Assembly (NCBI GenBank): GCA_947164865.1 | Contig: CAMUYA010000019.1 | Coordinates: 1 to 64,000, forward strand | Direction: 5' to 3' | DNA: 64,000 nucleotides | Source: an uncultured Lachnospiraceae bacterium | GTDB lineage: Bacteria > Bacillota > Clostridia > Lachnospirales > Lachnospiraceae | In this document: piece by piece, positions 34,345 to 43,761 of the stretch | How positions within the stretch are numbered: position 1 is the stretch's first letter | Layout of the letters: every line of letters starts with the position of its first letter | Translations under genes and position numbers: made by a program | The notes under the pieces: generated by a model | Told to the model about the DNA's origin: nothing | Seen by the model: only the letters and a program-made list of their open reading frames with translations | Databases searched by the model: none

Positions 34345-36333
34345 TCAATTCCCTGAGCCGTACCATCCGATGCCTTCATACTTCCAGCCGATGCTGATCA
34401 GCGAATTCTTTTCTTTCTCGCTGGTTGTGTAATGATGGGAGCCCGCTCCCGAAGCATTGGGATTATAAAGTCTGTACAGCGGCGTGCCCGTCTCCTTCGG
34501 AGCGGAGTACCAGCCGACGCCTTCATATGTCCAGCCGGCGGCGACGAGGCTGTCTCTCTCCCGCGCGCTCATAGTGTAATGGTGATCCCCTGCATTTTCG
34601 TTGTAAAGCCTGTAGACGGGATCTCCCGTATCGGGAGCTATCCAGCCGTCCCCCTCATATTTCCACCCCGAGAGAATAAGATTATATCTCTCTGATCCGC
34701 TTTTTGTATAAAAATGCTCTCCGCTGTTGGGGTTATACATTCTGTGAAGCAGTGTGCATCCCTCGGGTACGGGTGTATCCGGTTTTGCAACTCTTCCGGC
34801 TTCTTTTCCGTAATCCAGATAATGGAAATAGTATTCCAAGTTGTTATTCCCGAATCTGTCACGAAGATCTTTATTATTATTCTTGTATGCCTCCGGGTCA
34901 AAGCTTTTGCTGCCTTTGATCCCAAGACTCATGCCCTTGTAGAGGAAAAAGTCGAAGGGACTGTCGAAGTACTGGGAATTATACACTCCTTTTACATTAC
35001 CGCTCTGTTCCCGGTACACCCATTGATCCCATAATTCGTCCCACTCAAATATCACCCCCGACTCTTCCAGGGAATTGAGGAAGTAGTCCTCATCATATAC
35101 CGGTGAAAAATAGGGCTCGGTCTGCTTTCCGTCTATGACCCCGCTGCGTACGGTTTCAGTTCTGTTCGATGAATAATAGCTTTTCGATATTTCGTAATTG
35201 ATCGTATCGCCTTCTATCGAAGTAATGTTGAAAAAGTAGCCGTAGTTTTCACCGGATACCGATTCCAGCTGCTCCTTCGCAAAGAATCGCGGGATCACCT
35301 TATTTGCCTTTTCATCATATCTGTATACGTCTCCGTACCAGGTCAAAAAGATATTGTTGTTCGCACCAAAGGCACTGCCTCCGAAATAGCCGGGATCCGA
35401 CCCGCAATAATCGTAATCACTCATATCAAACACCAGCTCACTCCGGCCCGGATTACCATAGTATTTATGTATTCCGTCCTCATCAACGTAAAGAGAGTAT
35501 CCGTTTCTCTGAAATAGCTGTGAACTGCTGTTTTTCCAAACGGCATTATCATATTTTCTGTCATCGAACATACCGTAAAGATAGATCGTTTTCCCTATTC
35601 CAATATTATAATAATCGTTAATGTTCCAGTCCGTTCCCGTGTGGTCTTCCGCTAAGGCAGTCTGGCTCATAAGAAAGTATTTGTGGTAAAGCGTAAAGCC
35701 TTCCGAATCATCAAAAGTACAGTCGATATAATAATATGTTCCGTTCAGCGCGACCAGATTCCATGCGTGGTTCATCTGATCTCCGACCACGTCATAGGTC
35801 TCTATCCCTGCCCTGTTGGCCAGATCATAAAATGCCCTTGCGTAACCGTCACATACGGATTTATGAAGAACCAGATTTCCATAGGCGGACTGACTGACAG
35901 GATTATTTGAATAATAAGCCTGATCATAATCATAATCGGCATTTAAGCAGATGTAGTCATGCAGATAGCAGAGTTTCTGTTCGTCGGTCCATGACGGAGA
36001 AATGCCTGCAAGCGCAGTAGCTACAGCATCCTCATATTCCTGAAGCATGGTATTCGGATCTTTATCATAATACATCCACCACCAGTATTCGGATCCGGGC
36101 ACAGCCTGAGGGGCGCTGACATCATCCGGGATCTGTGCCGGCACAACCGTAAGCGGTGTACAATCCAGCGGATCAAAGGATGCGGGATCGTATTCGTGAT
36201 ACTCCGGCATGCTTACTGAATCATCCTGTGCATAAGCTTTCACGGTATATGCTGTGAAAAGTACTGCAGGTATAACAAATACGATCGCCACCGTTATAAT
36301 TCTTTTCTCCAGTTCGGAAATAATGTTCTTCAT
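34345..36333 (-). CDS. Secreted transglutaminase-like / DUF5648 protein (member K, class 1)
   Basis: This 662-aa protein is a full-length paralogue of member B. It shares the signal peptide (VAIVFVIPAVLFTAYTV) and the transglutaminase-like core with intact Cys (SVCDGY), His (MNHAWN) and Asp (YYIDCTFDD). It also shares the motif FDPEAYKNNNKDL followed by YYFHYLDYGKEAGRVA and the class 1 cassette (GDPVYRLYN, NASGAGSHHYT). The middle part, about residues 230-480, is the most diverged from B. That pattern suits a conserved catalytic core and tail with a diversifying centre. It lies 36 nt after member L and may be co-transcribed with it. The ribosome site (GGAA) is weak. Confidence 0.86.
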   Translation of the reverse strand: MKNIISELEKRIITVAIVFVIPAVLFTAYTVKAYAQDDSVSMPEYHEYDPASFDPLDCTPLTVVPAQIPDDVSAPQAVPGSEYWWWMYYDKDPNTMLQEYEDAVATALAGISPSWTDEQKLCYLHDYICLNADYDYDQAYYSNNPVSQSAYGNLVLHKSVCDGYARAFYDLANRAGIETYDVVGDQMNHAWNLVALNGTYYYIDCTFDDSEGFTLYHKYFLMSQTALAEDHTGTDWNINDYYNIGIGKTIYLYGMFDDRKYDNAVWKNSSSQLFQRNGYSLYVDEDGIHKYYGNPGRSELVFDMSDYDYCGSDPGYFGGSAFGANNNIFLTWYGDVYRYDEKANKVIPRFFAKEQLESVSGENYGYFFNITSIEGDTINYEISKSYYSSNRTETVRSGVIDGKQTEPYFSPVYDEDYFLNSLEESGVIFEWDELWDQWVYREQSGNVKGVYNSQYFDSPFDFFLYKGMSLGIKGSKSFDPEAYKNNNKDLRDRFGNNNLEYYFHYLDYGKEAGRVAKPDTPVPEGCTLLHRMYNPNSGEHFYTKSGSERYNLILSGWKYEGDGWIAPDTGDPVYRLYNENAGDHHYTMSARERDSLVAAGWTYEGVGWYSAPKETGTPLYRLYNPNASGAGSHHYTTSEKEKNSLISIGWKYEGIGWYGSGN

Positions 36334-36369
36334 AATAATATCATTCCGTTTTTATATCTATAAGAGTAC

Positions 36370-38754
36370 TTACTGTGCGCATCCGTACCAGCCGATCTCC
36401 TCATCATTCCAGCCGATCTTGACAAGCTGATCTCTTTCTCTTGTGCTCTTGGTGTAGTGATGGTTTCCGGTTGTGGCATTAGGATTATAAAGTCTGTAAA
36501 GAGGAGTTCCCTTATTGTCATCGGAGTACCAGCCGATTCCTTCATCCTTCCATCCGATCTCTACGAGTTTATCTCTTTCTCTTTTGCTCGTGGTGTAGTG
36601 ATGCTCACCAACATTCTCATTATAAAGCCTGTACACTGGAGTGTTGGATTTAACAGGGCCTTCCCATGCAATGCCTTCGTATGTCCATCCTGCATCAACA
36701 AGCGTATTGCCCTCCCTCTTGCTTCCGGTGTAGAAGTGTTCACCGGTGTTGGGGTTATATAAGCGGTACATCAAACAGTGGCCTTCAGCAAGGTTCTTAT
36801 CAGCGTTAGAAGGAATGTGCATTACGGGTGTTCTCTTAGTCTTTACGACTATAAACTTTGAGAACTTGTCCGATTCAAATGTGAACCATCCGTCGCCGAG
36901 ATAATTGGTATCGAGGACATCCTGCGATTCCTCTCCGCTATCTTCGGTGTGGAAGCGTACTACATCATAGTCGTAACCTTCCTCGTAACCACTGATCTTA
37001 AAGGGGATGGTAAGCTTTTTACCGTCTGCAAGCTTCGAGATATTGCCATCTGTGTATGCACCTTCGTTGTAAGCAGATCCGTCAGCCTTATTCTCATACC
37101 ATGTGAGAAGGTTTACATCCAGCACTGTTTCTACGGTATAATCATCACCCTTTAAGCCTGTCTTCTCCAGAGCTTTCTTGGATTTTTCAACGTCGGTATC
37201 ACTGGCGGTTTCCTGCTTGATATCCGTCGTTGCCCTCTTTACTATTGTGATGGTGTTTCCATCCTTTTCAACGGTGATCTCTTTTCCTATTCCTTCAGCT
37301 TCGCCGACTGCTTCTGCGATACCTTCATCATCGGGAAGATCCTTTACCGAGAGTTCGGTTCCACCCTGTCCGGGGATCGTTAATGCAATATCCGCATTCC
37401 ATTTACCATCCTTGATGAGCTGTGTGCCTGCAGGCCAGTAAAAGTATTTGCAATTACTGTAATCTCCATTTTTAGTCAAATATGTTCCACTGTAATTTGC
37501 AGATGCATTTTTGACTATGATATTCACATTTGGATTATTATTATCTACAACTCTCAGGTTAAGATTCTCCATTGAGTTGTTCAACGTAACATCGCATTTT
37601 CCGACAGGACCCGGGGTTATACTGATGCCTTTATAATCGTATTCATCAGGAAGAATTTCCCCATTAAACACTACTGTTCCTGCACTGACTGATAACCCCC
37701 TCAAGTTCTTGCTTATAGTCACATTGACCTGTGGAACACAAACATATACACTGTCCCCATCACTTAATCCATCTATAGAGACATCTGAATCTGTTTTTAC
37801 CCAATTACCGGTGTTTAATTCATGTTTTTGTCTTATCCATCTCCAAGATGTATAGTTTCCGTTTACATCCTGGGGACCAGTTGTCTGGTAAAAATAATAA
37901 TAGCCTGATTCCTCAACATCAGATAACGGTACTCCGGATGCCAAAACACCGTCAGTGATACTGAACTGGCCGGCAGGGCATTGCCCTATTGCCTTTATGG
38001 TCTTGTATTCAAACTGGTTTTCTACCCAGATTCCCTTGGTAACGTATCCGGATTCAACCTTTCCTGTAATAGTACAGTTGGAGCCAAAATACTCCATCTG
38101 AGCTTCATGTGCGGTTTCATCAGCATTTTTTTCACGGAAATATACTTTATTTACGTACCCGTTTACAGTAACATCACCACTTCTCCATAACGATTCAAGC
38201 CTCAGATTTCCGGTGTATTGGGAATCGTCGGTTCCAATGTTTCCATTTATAACAACATTTCCTGTTCCTGGTGCTGCGGAAGAAAGTGTGATCTGGTAAT
38301 TGATATTACCATTTACGGTCAGACTTATGTTATTATTGTTTCTATTGAAATAAATATTACCAAAGCTTACATTATTTTCTGCTTTTCCAAGCTGATAATC
38401 AAAATCGGGTGAATCCCATCTTGAATATATACATACAGAAATCTCGCTGCCTTTTATGTTCTTTAAAAACTCCGATAACTCATTGTTTGGATCTGCATTG
38501 ATATAGATCACAGCATTCGAAAAATCTTCCGGCATACTATCCCAGTTGCCGGTCAGCTCTCTGTTTCCCTTTCCTGCTTCATTCTGTACATACCACTGCT
38601 GATGGCGATCGCTACCGGGCTCTACTATCTCCTCTCCCCAATAGTAGCTAACCCCCTCGGCGTGTGCTGTCATTTTTGCAGCCCCAAACACTACAAACAA
38701 TGCCAGAATCGACAGTGTGATCTTAAACACCGCCCTTTCAAGTACGTTTCTCAC
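36370..38754 (-). CDS. Secreted beta-rich / DUF5648 protein (member L, class 2)
   Basis: 794 aa starting at GTG, 9 nt after AAGGAGG. A signal peptide (ITLSILALFVVFGAAKM) is followed by a Gly/Asn/Val-rich head of about 400 residues with strand repeats such as NVVINGNIGTDDSQ and DVTVNGYVNKVYF, suggestive of a beta-solenoid. A module shared with member M follows: EKDGNTITIVKRA, then LDTNYLGDGWFTFESDKFSKF. The class 2 cassette ends the protein (NENVGEHHYTTS, NATTGNHHYT). The head has no recognisable catalytic motif; a surface adhesin or polymer-binding role is inference. Confidence 0.83.
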   Translation of the reverse strand: MRNVLERAVFKITLSILALFVVFGAAKMTAHAEGVSYYWGEEIVEPGSDRHQQWYVQNEAGKGNRELTGNWDSMPEDFSNAVIYINADPNNELSEFLKNIKGSEISVCIYSRWDSPDFDYQLGKAENNVSFGNIYFNRNNNNISLTVNGNINYQITLSSAAPGTGNVVINGNIGTDDSQYTGNLRLESLWRSGDVTVNGYVNKVYFREKNADETAHEAQMEYFGSNCTITGKVESGYVTKGIWVENQFEYKTIKAIGQCPAGQFSITDGVLASGVPLSDVEESGYYYFYQTTGPQDVNGNYTSWRWIRQKHELNTGNWVKTDSDVSIDGLSDGDSVYVCVPQVNVTISKNLRGLSVSAGTVVFNGEILPDEYDYKGISITPGPVGKCDVTLNNSMENLNLRVVDNNNPNVNIIVKNASANYSGTYLTKNGDYSNCKYFYWPAGTQLIKDGKWNADIALTIPGQGGTELSVKDLPDDEGIAEAVGEAEGIGKEITVEKDGNTITIVKRATTDIKQETASDTDVEKSKKALEKTGLKGDDYTVETVLDVNLLTWYENKADGSAYNEGAYTDGNISKLADGKKLTIPFKISGYEEGYDYDVVRFHTEDSGEESQDVLDTNYLGDGWFTFESDKFSKFIVVKTKRTPVMHIPSNADKNLAEGHCLMYRLYNPNTGEHFYTGSKREGNTLVDAGWTYEGIAWEGPVKSNTPVYRLYNENVGEHHYTTSKRERDKLVEIGWKDEGIGWYSDDNKGTPLYRLYNPNATTGNHHYTKSTRERDQLVKIGWNDEEIGWYGCAQ

Positions 38755-38873
38755 TTTCTGTTTCCTCCTTAGTTTTAATATATAAAGTTTTCTTCATGAT
38801 TGAATATAGTTTTAAATCAGTTATAATTTCCGGCTTAAACCTTTGATTTTACGTGTTCATATCACGAGAGTTC

Positions 38874-41384
38874 CTACTGTGCATAACCGTACCATCCGAT
38901 GCCCTCATCATTCCAGCCGATCTTTACGAGCTTATCTCTTTCTCTCGTGCTTGTGGTGTAATGATGGCTTCCGATCGTTGCATTAGGATTATATAATCTG
39001 TAAAGTGGCTTCGTTTTGGAATCATCCGAATACCAGCCGATTCCTTCATCCTTCCATCCAATCTCTATGAGTTTATCTCTTTCTCTTTTGCTCGTGGTGT
39101 AGTGATGCTCACCGACATTCTCGTTATAAAGCCTGTATACGGGAGTGTTTGACTTTTCCGGGCCTTCCCATGCTATTCCTTCATACTCCCACCCGGCATC
39201 TTTAAGGTTCTTTGTTTCCCTTTTGCTTCCTGTGTAGAAATGCTCTCCGCTATTGGGATTATACAAACGATACATCACTACAGTCTTAACGCTATTGTCC
39301 TCTGTTACGGGAGCCAGACTTACAACCGCGAAGGTTGAAAACTTGTCCGATTCGAACGAAAACCAATTGTCTCCTAAATATTCTGTATCCAGTACTGTCT
39401 TTGTCTGACTTCCATCCGCCTCGGTATGATATCTGACAACTCTGTAAACGAGATTCTCATCATAATTGTCAAGCCTGAACTGAATGGTGATCTTTTTACC
39501 TTCGGAAGTTTCAGTTATCGTTCCTGCTTTGTGATTATCATCTTCAAAAACTCCGCCCGCAATATCCTCAAACCATGTTGTGATATCTATTTCGAGCACC
39601 TTTTCAATAGATACTTTCTTTTCCTCATCACGGACAATATCCGAAACCGCATCCTTTACTTCCTTTTCAAGATTCTCACTCGCAGCAACCTCTTCTACGC
39701 TGGTGCCGGCACGCTTAACTATCTCTATAGAGCCACGTGATGTCTGAACGGTCTCACGGGTTCCCACGCCTGCGCCGGGAACAGCCTCTGCTATGTCCTC
39801 TTCCTGTACTTCTTTTACTTCGGGTTTTCCATTGCTTTCCTCATTACTATTTGCTTCTTCAAATACCACTCTGAAAAATGCCCAATCATATGAACCATAT
39901 CTATCATAAATTAAACATCTGTAGTTTCCACTTTGATTTGTGCCATCGTAAGAAACGGCATATGTATCTTCACCCAGCCCTAAATTTACAACCCGATATC
40001 CCCCATTACCGTCAGAAACAACTCTTTGCCATACATATGAGGAAGCAGTTCCTTCCACAACGTTGACCTTAAGGAAGGCGTTTTCGTCGGTTTTTGCATA
40101 TACAGTACAGGTAAAGCCCTGCTTTGTCATATCACCTGCGGTCACGACAAACTCAGGTTTCTTCGCCTTTATACTGAATACGGCCTTCCCGACTGTTCCG
40201 TATTTATCTGTTACCTCACACTGGAACCCTCCATCACGTATAGCCTCAAATCGGTAGCTACTTTCCGTAGCACCATTTATTACACTCCAGTCCCACTGTC
40301 TGCTTGTGCTGTTATAAGTTCCACTATACCATTTATAAGTCATTTCGTCGGTCTCTATAGCTGTAACAACAGGATCCAACGTAACAGTTTTTCCGCACTC
40401 TGTCTCTATGTTTTTAGTGGAATTTCCCCTTTCATCAGCAGATACTCTCAGCTCATTGTCAATATTTATAATGAAACTTGTAGGTACAGAATTGCCAAAT
40501 TTATCAGTAACATTACAATAACCACCGGTCTTTCCGGTAATATTTCTGAAAGTATAGCTCGATCCGTTCGCATCCGTTATGCTATGCCATTTATTCGGTA
40601 TGCCGTAGGATCCAAACGAATCATACTGAGTCCAGCTATATCTCATTCCATCTGTTTCGTTTGCAGATGCAATTATATTTACTGTAAGATCCTGTCCTTT
40701 TTTAACCCAGTATTTGTTATCTTCATTCGTACAATCGGTAGAAACTGAGAGTTCATTATCCACCACAACATCAAAACTTACAGACGCCGAGTGGCCCTCC
40801 GCATCTGTTGCCGTGACGGAGTACTGATGATTATTATTTATCGCTTCGGTTGTATATGAATTGGAATTTGCCCCATCTATAACTGTCCCATCTTTCTCCC
40901 AGCTGTAGGTTAAATTGAAGCCTTCTGTAGCAGTTACCCCCAAATTTGCGGTACTTCCTTTATTAACCTCGATCCTCGTCTGTTCCCCGACCACGCTCAG
41001 CGAAAAAGGTGCTGCGACACCGATATATGCAGTGTTTGATGTAGTCGATTTAGATCCGTTGGTCACATCACACTTATAATAATATGATCTATCGGCATGT
41101 TCGACTCTGTATTCCCGTCCTGTTGCACCATTAATATCTGTCCATTGCCCCTGATCCACCGCAGACTTCCACTGGTATGTTACACTGTTTGCGTCTGCTC
41201 CGTTTACTACTACCTCCAAAGTAAATGAAGCACCATAATCAAGGTCCTTAACCGTGGTCCACCCCCCGTCTACCTTGATCTCAGCTGTAAAACCTTCCGC
41301 CTTCACACTTCCGATCGGTTGGTACAATGCCACAACCATAAGTACAGCCAAAAACGTTCCGATAAATCTTTTAAATGCTTTCAT
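38874..41384 (-). CDS. Secreted multi-Ig-like / DUF5648 protein (member M, class 2)
   Basis: The 836-aa product has a signal peptide (IGTFLAVLMVVALYQPIGSVKA). It has about five consecutive Ig-like beta-sandwich units marked by VTYQWKSAVDQGQWTDINGA, LTYSWEKDGTVID, MRYSWTQYDSF, MTYKWYSGTY and SYVWQRVVSDG, each ending in an aromatic Tyr-x-Cys-x-Val-type strand. The module shared with L (LDTEYLGDNWFSFESDKFSTF) and a class 2 cassette follow. Strings of Ig-like domains ending in a conserved tail are typical of bacterial adhesins or spacers. AAAGGAG lies before the ATG. The gap of 119 nt to L is promoter-sized. Confidence 0.84.
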   Translation of the reverse strand: MKAFKRFIGTFLAVLMVVALYQPIGSVKAEGFTAEIKVDGGWTTVKDLDYGASFTLEVVVNGADANSVTYQWKSAVDQGQWTDINGATGREYRVEHADRSYYYKCDVTNGSKSTTSNTAYIGVAAPFSLSVVGEQTRIEVNKGSTANLGVTATEGFNLTYSWEKDGTVIDGANSNSYTTEAINNNHQYSVTATDAEGHSASVSFDVVVDNELSVSTDCTNEDNKYWVKKGQDLTVNIIASANETDGMRYSWTQYDSFGSYGIPNKWHSITDANGSSYTFRNITGKTGGYCNVTDKFGNSVPTSFIINIDNELRVSADERGNSTKNIETECGKTVTLDPVVTAIETDEMTYKWYSGTYNSTSRQWDWSVINGATESSYRFEAIRDGGFQCEVTDKYGTVGKAVFSIKAKKPEFVVTAGDMTKQGFTCTVYAKTDENAFLKVNVVEGTASSYVWQRVVSDGNGGYRVVNLGLGEDTYAVSYDGTNQSGNYRCLIYDRYGSYDWAFFRVVFEEANSNEESNGKPEVKEVQEEDIAEAVPGAGVGTRETVQTSRGSIEIVKRAGTSVEEVAASENLEKEVKDAVSDIVRDEEKKVSIEKVLEIDITTWFEDIAGGVFEDDNHKAGTITETSEGKKITIQFRLDNYDENLVYRVVRYHTEADGSQTKTVLDTEYLGDNWFSFESDKFSTFAVVSLAPVTEDNSVKTVVMYRLYNPNSGEHFYTGSKRETKNLKDAGWEYEGIAWEGPEKSNTPVYRLYNENVGEHHYTTSKRERDKLIEIGWKDEGIGWYSDDSKTKPLYRLYNPNATIGSHHYTTSTRERDKLVKIGWNDEGIGWYGYAQ

Positions 41385-41490
41385 CAGTCTTCTCCTTTAA
41401 TCAAATATCTCACTTTGCAATCGTATTCATCCTTTTCGCCTTCGCTGATCGATTACCCAATTGAATAAAAGCTTTGAATCTTCATTCGTT

Positions 41491-41616
41491 ATGCAATCCA
41501 CATCAAAGTATAGCATATCTAAATAGGTCTATCTATGATTGTGCTCAAAAAAGTCTTGTGTATTTCCTACAAAATCTACCGGTAAAATTCTGTATAATAT
41601 GCCGTCTGTACTTTCT
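41491..41616 (+). repeat. Dispersed repeat, copy 1 (Rpn-element leader remnant)
   Basis: About 126 bp closely matching 47891-48017. The shared core includes AGGTCTATCTATGATTGTG, CCTACAAAATCTACCGGT and TGTATAATATGCCGTCTGTA. In copy 2 it precedes an Rpn-type coding fragment. Here it is followed directly by the terminator hairpin, as if the coding part were deleted. Confidence 0.8.
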
Positions 41617-41633
41617 CCATCAACAAAAGGAGA

Positions 41634-41667
41634 GATCTGCATACCGAGATATGCAGATCCCCTTTTT
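41634..41667. terminator. Intrinsic terminator of the Rpn remnant
   Basis: GATCTGCATA (41634-41643) pairs with TATGCAGATC (41650-41659), followed by CCCTTTTT on the plus strand; on the minus strand CTCTCCTTTTG follows. The stem is nearly identical to the terminator at 48204-48243, so both belong to the same kind of element. Confidence 0.8.
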
Positions 41668-41694
41668 ACTCAATCATCATTTATGGTCATATGG

Positions 41695-42012
41695 TTACGA
41701 TTCCATTCTCGCTCTGGCAAGTTCTTCATCTGAAGCATTTAGAAGTCTTCTGGCATCATCTTCGCTACCACCATTGACAAGAAAAGTAATAATCGTATCG
41801 ATCCGGCCTCTTTTCCTTTCCATTATAGAATACCACAAAGTGAGGAGTTGGGATAGTGATTATTCTACCCCTTTTTCAAGAACCTTCCGCTCAACTATTT
41901 TCACATCCGTGTAATGTGAATCATTAAGGCCATTATAGATTTCAAGGGCATTTTTCGGTTCTTCTAACAGCATGCAGAACACATCACTCTTGTACTCTCT
42001 GTTTCCTGACAT
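41695..42012 (-). pseudogene. Decayed Rpn-family PD-(D/E)XK nuclease/transposase gene
   Basis: Three pieces of one protein family lie in different frames. A 50-codon N-terminus starts at the ATG at 42012 after GGGAGAG (MSGNREYKSDVFCMLL) and stops at 41860. A middle piece, IPTPHFVVFYNGKEKRPD, overlaps in another frame. A C-terminus in a third frame (RIDTIITFLVNGGSEDDARR to ARARMES) stops at 41695. The order matches recombination-promoting nuclease (Rpn)-type proteins of Lachnospiraceae, but most of the catalytic core is deleted and at least two frameshifts are present. The last piece could be read as a 42-aa ORF from an ATG at 41823, but it has no ribosome site. Confidence 0.75.
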
Positions 42013-42031
42013 AAACTCTCCCTTCAAAAAA

Positions 42032-42075
42032 GACAAGAATTGGGTTACGTTTTACACGTTACCACAATTCTTGTC
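42032..42075. repeat. Long imperfect inverted repeat
   Basis: GACAAGAATTG at the left end is the exact inverse of CAATTCTTGTC at the right end. The match continues with one bulge and one mismatch through GGT/ACC and ACGT, about 18 pairs around a short loop. It lies just upstream of the Rpn pseudogene and may be an element end. Confidence 0.65.
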
Positions 42076-42177
42076 CGCTCGCTGGCTTGTTTAAGCCAAA
42101 ATATGTTCTTTTTTGTCCAGAAGTGTTCTTTTTTCTAATGCTCTGAATTGAAAATGATCACGTTAAGGTTTTTATTA

Positions 42178-43683
42178 TCAATACCCGTACCAGCCGATAC
42201 CCTCATCGTTCCAGCCAATCTTTACTAACTGATCTCTTTCCTTCGTGCTGGTGGTATAATGATGGCTACCGGTGGTGGCATTGGGGTTGTAAAGTCTGTA
42301 CAGAGGTTTTGTCTTGGCATCATCGGAATACCAGCCTATATCTTCGTTATTCCAGCCCGCCTTGATAAGACTGTCTCTTTCCTTCTTACTCGGGGTGTAA
42401 TGATGATCACCGGTATTGGGGTTGTAAAGTCTGTATACAGGAGTGTTTGATTCGGTAGGGCCAACCCAGGCAACGCCCTCGTATTCCCATCCTACAGCAA
42501 ATAAGCTCTTTACCTCTTTGGCTTTACCTGTGTAGAAATGCTCTCCACTATTGGGGTTATACATACGGTACATATTGACCGAGCCTTCGGGAGCCGTCGG
42601 AAGATCTATCGCAAATCTGCCTTCAGCCTTACCGCTGTTAATGTAGTGTAAATAGTACTGTTTATTATCATCTCCGAACGCTTCAACAAGGTCAGGATTG
42701 TTTTTCTTATAACCTTCCAGGCTAAATAAAGCATTTCCCTGGCGTCCTTCGCTCATTCCCTGATTTACAAAATGCTCTATCGGAGACTCTGTTAAACTGT
42801 TAGCTATATCCGGATTATTTGCTAGATAGTATTCCTTATCAAATACAGCAGAGTAATCTACTCCATCGTAGAATGAATCCAGAGAGAGCCACATAGCGGG
42901 ACGTACACCGAAGTTATAGTTATATACCAGGCTGGTATATGATGCATAGCAGTAGCCCACTTCTCCTACAAAACATGCATATCTGTTGCTATATCCTGAC
43001 GTTCTCAACCACCAGTAATTTCCTTTCCATCCTGTGGTATCAACTGTATAGCCACATTGATTTGCAAAGTACGTAGAATCCTCTGCAGTGAAGGTATAAG
43101 GAACCAATAATTTCTTTGTATAAATTGCATAGGGTGTTGCCTCAGCTACTAGTTCCTGAGAATATCCACCGTATTCACCGTCAGATGTTGTGAAATATGT
43201 AAAATTGAAATTATCATATACTTCATCCACGCTTAACGCAAACACTTTATCTTTAGTGTTATTACCGCTGGATACATAGCTGGACGGGTTCTGCTTGTTG
43301 ATCAGTTCTGTCTCAACGATCTGTGCTTTTTCGCTTTGATCAAATGCTGAATTATAAAAGTCGTTGTTCATCCAGTTTCTTAGAGTACAGCTTTCCCACA
43401 CGTCGCCGTTCGTGTTGGTGCTGAATTCCACCTGATCAAGCACATACTTGCTCAGTAGGAGAGCCTGATTCCCCTGCGTCTTCACAACTATCCATTCAAT
43501 TGCTTCCGGACCATTATCAAAATTGTTATCCTGTTCATAATGGCCGAATTTGATCGTCTGCCCTTTCTGAGGGAAGTCCGCTGCCTTTGCTGTTTGCGGA
43601 ATAAAGCCCAGCGTTCCGGCTACCATAGCAGCCGAAAGCGTTACTGCTGTAATGGCCTTTTTCCAGTTACGATGTTTTTTCAT
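42178..43683 (-). CDS. Secreted DUF6273 / DUF5648 protein (member N, class 2)
   Basis: 501 aa with a signal peptide (TAVTLSAAMVAGTLGFIP). The head (about 40-260) is a DUF6273 domain, as shown by IKFGHYEQDN, IEWIVVKTQGNQALLLS, SCTLRNWMNNDFYNSAF and WWLRTSGYS, then GVRPAMWLS. That fold is related to the formylglycine-generating-enzyme/C-type-lectin-like group. Two copies of the NPDI/NPDL...HFxxxGxxEGR motif follow (NNPDIANSLTESPIEHFV and NNPDLVEAFGDDNKQYYLHY); members B and K carry the second. The class 2 cassette ends GWYGY. AAAGGAG lies 7 nt before the ATG. Confidence 0.86.
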   Translation of the reverse strand: MKKHRNWKKAITAVTLSAAMVAGTLGFIPQTAKAADFPQKGQTIKFGHYEQDNNFDNGPEAIEWIVVKTQGNQALLLSKYVLDQVEFSTNTNGDVWESCTLRNWMNNDFYNSAFDQSEKAQIVETELINKQNPSSYVSSGNNTKDKVFALSVDEVYDNFNFTYFTTSDGEYGGYSQELVAEATPYAIYTKKLLVPYTFTAEDSTYFANQCGYTVDTTGWKGNYWWLRTSGYSNRYACFVGEVGYCYASYTSLVYNYNFGVRPAMWLSLDSFYDGVDYSAVFDKEYYLANNPDIANSLTESPIEHFVNQGMSEGRQGNALFSLEGYKKNNPDLVEAFGDDNKQYYLHYINSGKAEGRFAIDLPTAPEGSVNMYRMYNPNSGEHFYTGKAKEVKSLFAVGWEYEGVAWVGPTESNTPVYRLYNPNTGDHHYTPSKKERDSLIKAGWNNEDIGWYSDDAKTKPLYRLYNPNATTGSHHYTTSTKERDQLVKIGWNDEGIGWYGY

Positions 43684-43761
43684 TTTAGTGCTCCTTTCAT
43701 ATTTGTTTTTTCTTTACCCTTTAAACCCTTAATCTGACTTGTTTCCTATAATGAAATCATC

